DNA of 27,501 nt from Chara braunii. Taxonomy: Eukaryota; Streptophyta; Charophyceae; Charales; Characeae. Below, piece after piece: positions 17,469 through 27,468 of the stretch. The position numbers and the translations under genes are program-made. Position 1 is the stretch's first letter. Each line of letters starts with the position of its first letter. The DNA lies in assembly GCA_003427395.1 (NCBI GenBank), contig BFEA01000625.1, positions 397,092 to 424,592 of the forward strand, in the 5' to 3' direction. The notes beneath the pieces were generated by a model, which saw only the letters and a list, made by a program, of their open reading frames with translations, was not told the DNA's origin and searched no databases.

Positions 17469-17852
17469 GGGCCTAGTTGCACTACTCGCCATCCGTCGCA
17501 TTTCGTGGCGGATCCGTGGAGAGTGAAACATATGAAAATCGTGTCGAACTCAAGGCCTGGTTGCATGTACTCGCCACGAGATTTCTTCTACAGAAACATT
17601 AAAAAAAATTGCCTCCCCCATGTCTACTCGTGAAGCCCTGCACTCTCCAGAAAGTTGTTTCGTGGCGAGGTCGGAAGACCACCCTCCACAAACCGCCGTG
17701 CACAGGCGGGGAAACTGAATTCACTCTCCACAAGTTGTGTCGACAGTGTGGCGAGCCATCTGACACATTTTGCATTCACCAAGTTTGGCGAGTAAGTGCA
17801 ACCAGGCGCCTACTCGCCAAACTTGGCCTATGGCGGTAGTGCAACTAGTCCC
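17469..17852 (-). mobile_element. TIR element M1, right copy, inverted (384 bp)
   Basis: It is the near-perfect reverse complement of 16797-17172 apart from small indels. It begins GGGCCTAGTTGCACTACTC and ends ACTAGTCCC. GAA flanks both ends (17466-17468 and 17853-17855), a 3-bp target-site duplication. The two copies can pair into a hairpin with arms of about 375 bp. Confidence 0.8.
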
Positions 17853-17929
17853 GAAGAGGGGTTTTCTGTCAAAAGAGGGAATGTCGAAAATCTCCTGACA
17901 TATGTCGAATTTCGTGATGTTTCGACATT

Positions 17930-18051
17930 GGGCGTCGCTGCACCACTCTTGAAATGCACAAAAGACAAAAATCATGGCCATGTATCTTTCCATATGCTAG
18001 CGGAAGATTCACTCTCGTTTTGCACATTTCGAGAGTAGTGCAGCGAGGCCC
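17930..18051. mobile_element. short TIR element M3 (122 bp)
   Basis: The left end GGGCGTCGCTGCACCACTCT and the right end AGAGTAGTGCAGCGAGGCCC are inverted repeats of about 34 bp (17930-17963, 18018-18051). The TSD is ATT (17927-17929, 18052-18054). No coding capacity. The TIR resembles those of M1 and M4. Confidence 0.8.
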
Positions 18052-18131
18052 ATTGGTGTGGCGAGACCCTTATCGAAAGGCGAAAAAAATTGACGGCTGT
18101 CAGAACAAATTCGACAGCCTCCATTCGACAG

Positions 18132-18144
18132 TTTGCCCCCCTTT
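18132..18144. repeat. probable TSD of LINE-C, left copy
   Basis: TTTGCCCCCCTTT here is repeated exactly at 26038-26050. Its last three T overlap the poly(T) strand of the LINE-C tail, so the secure match is 10 bp plus T. Confidence 0.6.
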
Positions 18145-18164
18145 TTTTTTTTCTTTTTTTTTTT
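18142..18164 (-). repeat. poly(A) tail of LINE-C
   Basis: On the minus strand this is a run of A with one G interruption, immediately beyond the 3' UTR. Confidence 0.85.
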
Positions 18165-18179
18165 CAAAGCAACACAGAG

Positions 18180-18185
18180 TTTATT
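18180..18185 (-). promoter_or_regulatory. polyadenylation signal AATAAA of LINE-C
   Basis: AATAAA on the minus strand lies about 15 nt before the poly(A) tail, the usual distance for a near-upstream element. Confidence 0.75.
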
Positions 18186-18541
18186 GAATTGATAACAGAG
18201 GGGAGGCCGGGGTCCTCACAATTCTACCCGGAGCAAGACAATAGTTTTCAGGGAGCCAGACCAACCTGGCTTAACATACGAAGCAGCTGAGCAACTAGAA
18301 CTGGTCAGACCAACCTGGCAGAAATAGAACGAACTAAGATGGACGACCACTCACACGCAGTGACCATACTGGGCCTAGCCCGGCCCTAGCCTGTGACCAT
18401 CCCGCCAAGGACAGATGAGCCACCGAGTGACAGGTAGGCTCAACCTTGGACCTTTACCCTTACCCTCCCCTTTACCCAGCCCCACAGTCCCACAGTCCCA
18501 TCCCTGCCCCACACAGTCATCCCCTGTCTAGCCCATCTTAA

Positions 18542-21500
18542 CTATACGGATCTCAACCATGGAGATAACACCACTTTCCCTGTTGTCGCTGACACAGCTG
18601 CTAGCCGCTTGTTCTTGGCCCACGCACGCAGGAACCACAGTCTTGCTCTGTAGCGTCCCGGCCCTGTCTTTGTCATAACCTTCTTCCTCACGTCCACCAG
18701 TGTCATGTGTCTGACTGTAGACTTCATGCCCACTTTTAAGGCTGCATCCGAATAATACCTACGTTCGAACAGCACAAAATTCCTTTCTTTCCATATCCAC
18801 CAGATTACCACCGCCCAGATTGCAGTTGCAACATAGCCCCAACCTTTACCGCTGGTGAGCGGATGTGAGAGCTGCCCCATTATCGCCCACTCCAGGTCCC
18901 ACTTCACTTCATCTGGGCCCCCCATCGCCTTCCAATGGTGGGCCCACCATCTCCAAATTCGAAATGAAAGAGGGCACGCACCCCAAAGATGAGTAGCGCT
19001 CTCTGGTTGTTGGTGGCATCTCACACACCTCACATCCACCTCCATCCCTCTGACGAACAGTGATTCCGAATCCAGTGGAGCCGCGTGCGTGATCAACCAG
19101 ATAACGGAAGCAGCCTTCTTGCACGGCAATCTCTGACATATCTTCCATTTTTCCTGATAGAACTCCACCGAGAGTGCGGACCCCGTGGAGGATCTGGGAA
19201 GGGCCTCTTGTATTCTGTGGGATGAGCTCCCTTCCAGCCTCTGCAGCGACATTCCCAACTTCGAGGTATACTAGTGAAGTTCTGGGTGGCTCCTAAACTT
19301 GGGCCACCCATACAGACCAATGTCCAACCCCATTTGTCTAATTGGAGTGCCTCTCATGTATAACCCCGGTTGGGGGACTCCACCAGCAGAGAACTGCAGA
19401 AACACTCTCACCTCCTCCATCATGCCGAGGCCAGCAGTTGTACGTTCCTCCACAAATGCCAAAGTTATCTCAGTGGAGCCTTCCTTCTCTCGCTTCTCCC
19501 AAAGTTCCAACTTGTCCTGTCCCACTCGCTTATACACTTGTGAGCTCCCACCCACATTGAGGACAGGACTATACCACTTGCCCTCTGAGGTCTCCTCCCA
19601 GAGCAACTGTTTCCAACTTTCAGGGATGGCTTGCAGTAAGGCCTCCCTCCTCTCATCCACATGCCACAGTCTCCCTAGTTTGCACCTGAGCTCCCTAGTG
19701 GTCCTCCATTCCTTTCTCAAATCATCCCACAAGTCCTCAATGCGTAGCACACCCCTTTCTATCCAAGACCTTCCAAAACTCCCCCAGCCTGCGATTGCAA
19801 AAGCTGACCCATCTTGCTTTCTGATCCAGTTGTTTTCGAAAAGGGGCTGACGTAGTACCCCGTCCCGTGGCTGTGGTTCTCTGAGGGGGGTTGGTGCAAT
19901 AAATTTCCAGGCCTGCATGACCCCTTGACAAAATGCAGACTTTGGTCTGCGGCGCTGATATGTTGTAGTGGTCATCAGGAGCCACACATCCTCCCCGTTA
20001 CTCACGCCCCAGTCTTTAGCCAAAATATATTCCGCCAGCGCGACCCATCTACGGTCCTCTGAGTCCATGATTGCCTTCACAGGCCATTTGCTGAGAAGGG
20101 CCTTGTTCTGACGCGTCGGGTCCAGTACTGCCAAACCCCCTTCCTCTTTGGTTGCCGTAATCTTATCCCAGGACAACTTCAAGTTGGATATGTGTCCCTG
20201 TCCTACTTCCGCATCAGGTTTCCAGATGTAGCTTGAGGCGGCCGATCTGATCTTCTACACGGACTTCTTCCCCAAGGGTCTAACCGGCCCTGTGTACCGT
20301 AGTTGAGAAAAGGCTGTAGCATTAACAATTAGAGCCCTGCCAAACAGGGAGAGGCCATAGACCGATTTCCACTTCTGCAGCCGCTGCTCCACTTTGCTTA
20401 GCAGAATCTGGTCTTGCGTTTCTACACAATTTTGCAGGGAGATTTGGACGCCCAAGAATCTTCAGTGGATTCAGCAGGGATTTTTTTCATCCCAAAGTCC
20501 ACGCAGATCGGTAGAAAGAACACCGATTTGGACCAGTTAACGTGAACCTCACATAAATAACAATATTCTGCCAGGGTCTCCTTGACGGCTAGAAGAGATC
20601 CTACAGTGTTTACCGACACTATTGTAAGATCGTCTGCCAATGCGTTCCCCTTGAACTGTAACTGGTGCCTAACCTGAAGACCAACTATGTAGGGATTATT
20701 TCTCACCTTGTTGAGCAAAACATCCATCTGTAACACAAACAATAACGGCGCTAAAGGGCACCCCTGCCTCAATGACCGAGTCATCGGAAAGGGGGACGAG
20801 ATTCTGCCATTGATCATCACAGAAGCTGTGGCATGGAAGTACATGACTTTCACCCACGGACAAAAATTGGGGTCAAGGCCCATGTGTCTAAGGGTTGTTA
20901 GCATGAATGCCCAACTAACCCTATCATAGGCTTTTTCCAGATCAAGGAGTAGAACTGACATGTCCAGTTCTTCTTCGGTGATTATTTCCATAGACTCGAT
21001 TATGGTCACTATGTTATCCAGAATCGTTCTACCCTTGACAAACGCCCCCTGGTCAATTCCGACCAACTCCGGCAAGTACACTGACAGTCTGATTGCCAAG
21101 GATTTCGCCAACAGTTTATAGATGGTGTTCAACAAGAAAATTGGGCACCAGTTACGGATGTTACTTTTCTCGCCTTTTTTGTACAAAAGTGCAATAGTCC
21201 CTTTGGTCATACTAGTGGGGATTTTGTCCCTGCCAGGGCGTCATTATAAATCTGGACTAGATCCTCGCAAAAAAGATTCCAAAATTGCAGAAAGAACTCG
21301 ATGGGAAGGCCGTCTTCACCGGGAGCTTTACCTTTTGCCATTTGTTTTGCTGCATGCAACAGTTCCTCAGCAGAGACCGACCGATCCAGTAAGAGTTTTC
21401 CCTCCCCTGAGATGTGCGCTGTCGTGCTAGACCAGAAGGAGGACGACAAAGATAAGTCCAAGTCCGCCTCCTCCACTGGTCTGCGTGAGGTTAAGATATC

Positions 21501-22799
21501 CCGGAAATAGGTCACCGCATACTCACACATCCCAATGGTCTCCGTCTTCTTGCGAAGGGTGGGGTCAAAGGGATGTGCGAGTTCCTTCATTATCCGATGT
21601 TGAGTGGTCTGCCTGTTTACTATAGCAAGGGTTTCCTTTGTCATAGCATCCAGTTTCTCCATTCCTTTCACTTTGCAGCGCTCTTGCTAGACTTTTTGCT
21701 TCTTAATCTGAATCCCCTCCCATTTTACTAGCCATCGAGATCTTTCTCTAGTCCAGAAGACGTCTGAGACTGGGTGTTTCCCCATTTCTGCTTCTGCCTC
21801 TTCTATCCTCTTCTTACAGATGCGTTCCTCTTAGTTTCTCTGATGTGCCTTCATTGTGGACAAAACAGACAGACCTTTGGATATGATTTTCAAGCCTGCT
21901 GTGTGCCATTCCCCTTTTGTTGTGAACTGGTCTTGAGTGGACTGTCATGCTGTGTTTTGATTCTGGACCCACTGGGTTATACCTGGATCATTGAGGATTT
22001 CTGTGTTGAGTCTAAAATAACCCCGCTCCCTATCAATGCACGGGCCCGGAGCGAAGCGAGCGAGCACTGGGTAATGGTCCGAAAGAGGGTGTGCCTCTAC
22101 AAACACCGACAGCAGAGATTCCCACGCAGGCGCTCTCACGAAAATCATATCCAATCTGCGTTGGCTGTGTGGGTTAGTAATTACCTGACCCGGAGCCGTA
22201 CGTGACTGTCTCGCAGGGTGCCATGTGAAGCCATGTTCATTCGGGTGTGTTACACGAAATGCGTCAATCAGTACTAGCTTCTCGAGCAAATACATCATAA
22301 TTTTAGCATCAGAACGAACTGGTCTCACCCTCAAAGTGTCGATGCCTGGATTCAAGACAACATTCCAATCTCCAGCTAGTACCAGGTTATCGACATCCGG
22401 AATTGCATCTGTGAGGTCGACCAGAAACTGTAAACGCTCTTTCTTGTCGGAGGGGGCATACACACTCATTATTGCCCTCGATTCTTCCGCAATAATACCC
22501 TTTACCCAGACCCAACGACTCCAATTGTCTACAGACTCGTCTACCCATTCAAAGTCCAGGTTACGGTGAATTAAAATTGTCGAGCCCCCTCTCGTGCCAT
22601 TTGCCGGTGCCCACAGCTGTGGGCCGTCCCACCACCTGCCCAAAGATGCAATTTTTGCGGAGTCCAACTTCGTTTCTTGTAGGCAATCGATTTGTGCTCT
22701 TTGAGAGTGAATCCATGACTTAATCCTCCCTCGCTTTTCCCTTCCATTCCGGTCCACTAACCCTCTGACATTCCATGACATTACTGAAAACTGATTCAT
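18542..22799 (-). pseudogene. LINE-C ORF2: APE endonuclease, reverse transcriptase, zf-RVT; broken
   Basis: The ATG at 22799-22797 opens MNQFSVMSWNVRGLVDRNG. The endonuclease set is complete: SWNVRG, CLQETKLD, SVYAPSD, LAGDWN, RRLDMIF and PLSDHYPV. TGA 21945, TAA 21831 and TAG 21687 break the linker in frame. The RT follows with KAPGEDGLPIEF, LLYKKGEKSNIRNWCPIFLL, LLDLEKAYDRVSW, RQGCPLAPLLF and LADD (ADD at 20637-20629). Frameshifts lie near 21210-21240 and 20430-20500. The thumb and linker continue in one frame past TAG 20255 and TAG 19271. The zf-RVT is VRCVRCHQQPESATHLWGACP, and the ORF ends in TAG 18544-18542. In life it would nick the target and reverse-transcribe its own RNA; this copy is inactive. 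Confidence 0.92.
22796..22799 (-). promoter_or_regulatory. ATGA overlap of ORF1 stop and ORF2 start in LINE-C
   Basis: The four bases read ATGA on the minus strand: ATG of ORF2 (22799-22797) and TGA of ORF1 (22798-22796). Such overlaps allow termination-reinitiation coupling in some non-LTR elements. The coupling here is inference. Confidence 0.75.
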
Positions 22800-25197
22800 G
22801 TCGGGTGGGACTGGTCGAATTGTTTATGGATGCGACCAGCACCTCCGGCCGGGGTTTTCCTTCTTCTGCCTGGTTCAGTCGATTCCCGAGGCACCAGCCA
22901 GGGAGAGGTCAAACTGTCCCGAAAGAACAGTGATGACAAATTTCTTCCTCTCAACTTCCTGTTGCATTCCGCCACAAAATCCACCGGTAAACCATCCTCC
23001 AGTTGGATGCCAGGCAAGTTAGGATTGTCAATCCTGTCAAACCACTTGTCGGGCACCCAAACCATCCCTTCACTCTCAAGCACCGGGAAGGCATCAGGAG
23101 GGAGACGAAGATCGACAAAGGGAACATACAATGGATGGCAAACACCTACCGGAAACTGGCGGACCGCTCTCCCCATAGTGATATTTGGAACGATTCTGCA
23201 GGGAAACCTATTATTAAGCAACTTTTTAACGCATGCCAGGACCAGTTCATTACTCGGTAGGAGGTCTGTTGGAAAGGAGGCCAAGCCTACGACTCGGTTC
23301 CCCATATCAAATCCGAAGATCAGTGCACCTTGTGTGTCCGGAATACAGATGATGGGCACTATTCTTTTAGATGATGCCGACAACTCCCTCGGAATCGAGG
23401 CCATACCCACTCCCCTCCTCATATCAGGTTCATCGCCTTTATCCAAGCTCAATTTCCACAACGCTTCTGATGCCGGCAAGATGGAGGAAGCTGATGATTC
23501 CCCATCTGAGAAACTGAAGGAACGAGATGATTTTTCTTCTCCTAATCCTTCTTGTTGAGTGCGGCGCTGCTTTGCCGGGCATTTGCTCCCTCTCATGGAA
23601 GCCTGTTCCGTGGAGGTGCCCACACCTTGATGAGGTTTCTCTGATCCATCCCCCTTCGACCCTGCAACTTGTTGTGACACGGCACCTGGGTTCCCTGTTA
23701 CAGGCCCGGTTCCCCCTTGTGGAACGTGTTGCGTACCGTCACCTTGATTACCACCCGACTTCAGTGGCGTCACGGGCCCGTTCCCACCCGAAGATGAAGG
23801 TGAGAGTGAGGGATTTTACCCGGGGACGAGGGAGGGGAAGCAAGTGTCACCCTAGGGGATGGTGGTTTTGGTTCGTAAACTGGGTTATTCCTGCTACCAC
23901 TGAAAGATGGGGAACCACCACCCATAATCGGACCAGACATGGCAGATTTGCCATTGAATAAACCGGGGCCCATTTGCACCCCGAAACCCGGAAAGACAAA
24001 GGGGGGGACACCCATGTAGCCTCCTGAACCAACAGGTGGAAGCCCTTGGAAATGCGCATGAAACTGTTGAGATGCAGCGGACTGAGGGATGGGCCCAAGC
24101 CACGGTCGGACCCCTAACAGAGGTTGGAAAGCCTGATTGGCTTGAGGGGAAGGGCCTTGGGCCACAAAAGCAGCCAGGGGGAGACTTGCGCCTGGGTTGA
24201 TCCGCAAGGGAGACACTGACGGATGCGGCCGTTGTTGGTACGGCGAGGGTCGAACATTCTGTGACGTTGGAGCTGGGCTTGGTGTTCGTCGAGAAGGGCC
24301 AGCAAATTGCTGAGCCTTCTGGTACGTCGTGTAGCCAGCGCCTGGCTGTGAGGATGAAGCAGCCCCTTGTGCATACGTATGATGTTGAGGATGTCGTGGG
24401 CAAGCCGTGCTATCCTCCGTGTGGTAAAACCATTTGCACTTTTTACACCAATCCGTTGCCTGTGAAACAAATTCCAATTTAAACTCCTCACCGTCCTTAT
24501 AAAATTCTAGCCTCTCCTTCCAATTCTGCCGTGCTTCTGGAGCCAGATCCATCTTCACATTCATCAAACGTGGAAAGTGACTATCCTTCTGAGGAGGATA
24601 CATTTTCTGGATTTTGGCCATGGAATTTTCCACCGCCCAATGCAGGTGAAACATTGCACGGAGAGAAATCCTAATGGCCATTACCCAGAATTTCCCAGCC
24701 GCTTCCTGAGCCCGAACATCGTCCAGTTCTTTTTTTGTAGCCCAACGACGAAATTTAACTGAATAACGAGTATCAGGGCTCCCAGGAGCATTTGGGTCAC
24801 TAAACATGATCGTATCTGAGCCTTTATTAATCATAAAATCCGCTATATCCTTTGTAGTCGCTACGTAGGAAAAAACATTGCCCCCCTCAAATTTAACTCT
24901 CCCCCTCTTCAACGATGGATTTACCGCCGGGTTAGCATACCAACCATCTTCGTATATTCGTATTAGCATCTCTTTGATCTTGTTGGGGAGATCTCTTGCC
25001 TCGGCCTGAAAAATAACCACAATTGTTCTTTCTTTAAGCCATTTCACTACCACATCATCCACTTTCGGGTTTAGAGTGATGGTTGCTGTTCGACCGTCCA
25101 CAACACACGTCCCATGGTCTAGACCTTCTGGAAAGACACCGTCCTCTATACGTTTTTGAATCATTTCCCTAAGATGTTCTTCATCTGGATCGGCCAT
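22796..25197 (-). pseudogene. LINE-C ORF1: gag-like protein with zinc knuckle, one frameshift
   Basis: The ATG at 25197-25195 begins MADPDEEHLREMIQKRIEDG. A DUF4283-like N-terminal half (VVVKWLKERTIVVIF, KFWVMAIRISLRAMFHLHW) leads to the knuckle WCKKCKWFYHTEDSTAC at 24450-24400, again C-X2-C-X4-H-X6-C. A long Pro/Ser/Gln/Gly-rich stretch follows. The first frame stops with TGA at 23772-23770. An overlapping frame, open from about 23808, continues through another low-complexity part into a more ordered C-terminal domain (PIICIPDTQGALIFGFDMG, FPVGVCHPLYVPFVDLRLPP). It ends with TGA 22798-22796, inside the ORF2 start codon region. Total about 800 codons. A single indel at 23773-23808 explains the split; programmed frameshifting is possible but unsupported. 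Confidence 0.82.
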
Positions 25198-26037
25198 ATT
25201 GACTCCTGGCCACAGGTCGAGTATTGTGCGACAGAGAATAGTCGAGTTCACAGTCGGTCAAAACTACGTATCGTGAGGCACGAGCAAACAGGACCGCAGC
25301 GAATTCCTAGTGACGTCCATTCCCGTCTACAGGATTCAGATAAATAACAGCTGAATTAGGTCGACACCCCTCACGCAACGGCATTAGTACCAACAGCGGA
25401 CTGACGGCACGTAGTAACCCCCGAGACCCAAACAGAGCGTGAGCCCCTCGTTACGAAACACGTAGCCTACACAGGACAGCGGAGGACGAGGATAGAGGTA
25501 TGCACTAATTTTAACAACATACAGACATCTATGTGAGACTCAAGTAACTGACCATCAGGTGTGACATGCCGGGACAGAGGATGCTTGCGAAGTGAGATTA
25601 CCGTACTGGTGAGTCGCAAGAGTACCGCCGAAATAGCAAAACTCCCATGCAGCGTCCTCTATGATGAGAGTGGAGCCCACCGACACTTCTAGGGCTAACT
25701 CGCCCGAGTATCCGGTCAACGCTGCTCCACCCTCTCCAGCTTAGATCCCTGCCTCTTCTTCCAGCTGTATTATTCGGACGGGGGCCAAAGCGCTCGTCGA
25801 TTCACATAGTTCACATGAAGTCATAACAGTTATCTAAGGACTCTCTGCCGGCCCCTATACCTCCCATAGCACTTGGCTATGGTTGGCGTCAACAAGATGA
25901 CGCAAGGTGGTGGCCGTCTCACTTCCTCACAGGGATTGCAGGGAAATGACGAGAGAGCGCCGACGTGCACTACCGCCGGCGGTACGCTGCGGAGCGCTAC
26001 CGTGCGCCCGAACCGTACCCCCTCCCGCAAGGGATCA
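25198..26037 (-). other. presumed 5' UTR/promoter of LINE-C
   Basis: About 840 bp between the probable TSD and the ORF1 ATG. GC-moderate, with no recognisable ORF, repeat or core promoter. It should carry an internal promoter if the element is full length. Confidence 0.5.
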
Positions 26038-26050
26038 TTTGCCCCCCTTT
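26038..26050. repeat. probable TSD of LINE-C, right copy
   Basis: TTTGCCCCCCTTT, identical to 18132-18144; it marks the 5' end of LINE-C. Confidence 0.6.
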
Positions 26051-26368
26051 AGCCACACAGCACTGTAGAGTGCACGAACTTGTGAATGCAAGATGGAAAA
26101 AGACGAACGCACCAGAGGGTACGACAAGCATTAGTCCATCCCGACCTTACCCCCCCTCACCGAATTTCGAAGAGAAGTCGACGGTGCAGCCAAGGAGTGT
26201 CGAAAGCATCAGAGTAGCAGGCTGGGGATTCAACAACTTTCGACAGGAGCTGTCGAGAAGCATGCTCTGACAACTGGAGAATTTTTTTCCCGTCTCCAAC
26301 TTCTACAGCCTGTGTGGCGAAGAGAAACTGTCGAAAATTGCATTTTCGACAGTGGTGCGGCGAGGCCC
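26051..26368 (-). mobile_element. fragment of TIR family M2
   Basis: Read on the minus strand it begins GGGCCTCGCCGCACCACTG then TCGAAAATGC, a TIR like that of M3, and continues with TGTCGAAA-type motifs homologous to 17173-17465. The opposite TIR is not found next to it. It was either lost or lies across the LINE-C insertion. No coding capacity. Confidence 0.6.
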
Positions 26369-26383
26369 TATCCCCATGCAGTT

Positions 26384-26513
26384 ACGAACAAGGCCAGCCA
26401 CGTGGATGACAGGTTGAGCGCTGGCTGGTCGCATCCCAGTGTGTCAAAAGGACCCCCCATTTGCACGCACTGCCAGCCAAAAAAAGGCAAAGAGGAAAAG
26501 AACAGGAGGAGGC
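26384..26513 (+). repeat. dispersed repeat R, right copy
   Basis: It matches 16535-16661 in direct orientation at roughly 70% by eye: GAACAAGGCCAGCCACGTGG, GGTTGAGCGCTGGCTGG, GTGTGTCA, GCCAAAAAAAGGCAAAGAGG. In both places R lies left of a GGG(C/T)CT TIR element. Confidence 0.6.
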
Positions 26514-26519
26514 AACCAA

Positions 26520-26945
26520 GGGTCTCGCTCCGCTACTGTCCACTGTACAATTTTTCGGACAGTTGGTGGACAGTTGTCAGAGGGAAATATTGTACAGCGG
26601 ACAGTGGAAAATGCGACATCGCTCCACTTACTGTCCGCTGTCCACCTCTCAAATTTGTGAGTTCACTACGGACGCAGTGATGGAACTACAAGACACGGCG
26701 TCCAAAGAATTTTGTCCGCCCCGACTCTAGGTGCACTGTCCAAATTCGGGTCCTCACGGTGAGTCCCTTGAAGGACTTTCCACTAAATGAATTTTGCAGG
26801 CTGGGAGCTGTACATTCACGGACAGTAGATTTTCGACGGGGTTTCTAAAGACTGTCCAAACCATTTTGCACATGTACAGTGGACAGTAAGTGGAGCGAAG
26901 TACCACTGTCCGTTTTGTACAGTGGACAGTAGTGGAGCAAGACCC
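26520..26945. mobile_element. TIR element M4 (426 bp)
   Basis: The left TIR GGGTCTCGCTCCGCTACTG... (26520-26550) and the right TIR (26915-26945) match at 29 of 31 positions as inverted repeats. A second inverted pair lies inside (CTCCACTTACTGTCCGCTGT at 26622-26641 against 26876-26895). The TSD is CAA (26517-26519, 26946-26948). The recurring motif ACAGTGGACAGT is built into both pairs. No transposase is encoded. Confidence 0.85.
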
Positions 26946-26948
26946 CAA

Positions 26949-27465
26949 AGCTCACTTGTAGGACACATAAAGCTTTCGACAAAACCAACAGATACGGAGT
27001 TGAACAATCCAAATCAAATCCAAATCCAAATCCAAATATAATAAAAAAGAGTAAAAGAAACGGGAACCACCACAGAGGGGCCCGCAATATACAGATGCCA
27101 TTCCACATTCATCAGGGAGAAAGGAGCGACAAAAGATAAAGAGAAAACAGAAAAAAATAAAGGGAAAATTTTCGAGATGCCCCTGAAATTCCATTAATTT
27201 CCCCTGTGCCCCTCTGAGCGCCGACTTACCCTGTCGTGCCCCTGGGGCCTCTGAAGTTTTCTGCAGGCCCCTGTCAGCATGGGGCACAACTTTCCGCTAT
27301 GCCCTTAAGGGACCGCGGATCGCGTTTCGAGCATCGGTACCTCCTCGAAATGTCCTCACAAGGGGCATGCATCTTTCTGTGACGCCCTTGTAGCAGGCCA
27401 CCGAAAATGCTGCAGCAGTCAGTCTCGTCAGGTTCTCCGGTTGGAGTTGCTGGCGTGCGAAGGTG

Positions 27466-27468
<3 letters not shown>
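26949..27468. other. right-hand spacer, no gene seen
   Basis: It contains a short (ATCCAA)n tract at 27007-27037 and several TGCCCCT-like words at about 27178-27305. I can support no gene or element here. Confidence 0.5.

Larger units (their letters stand above)
18142..26037 (-). mobile_element. LINE-C: complete-length plant-type LINE, decayed
   Basis: On the minus strand: a 5' UTR of about 840 bp, ORF1 with zinc knuckle, ORF2 with APE endonuclease, RT and zf-RVT, a 3' UTR of about 380 bp, an AATAAA signal and a poly(A) tail. The length is about 7.9 kb. The boundaries rest on the poly(A) tail and on the 13-bp match 18132-18144/26038-26050. It is inserted in a cluster of TIR elements, separating M3 from the M2 fragment. 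It is a distant relative of LINE-A/B (shared RQPLF and DLW motifs), not a close copy. Confidence 0.85.

Noticed and set aside
22830-23558. Plus-strand frame of 242 codons
   Set aside because: Antisense to LINE-C ORF1, which has the coherent gag-like layout.
23773-23808. Programmed ribosomal frameshift in LINE-C ORF1
   Set aside because: The two frames overlap there, but I see no convincing slippery heptamer or pseudoknot; a single indel in a decayed copy is simpler.
16535-26513. LTRs of an LTR retrotransposon (the two R copies in direct orientation)
   Set aside because: Copies are only about 130 bp and diverged, with no TG...CA ends, primer-binding site, polypurine tract or integrase between them; the interval is explained by LINE-C and TIR elements.
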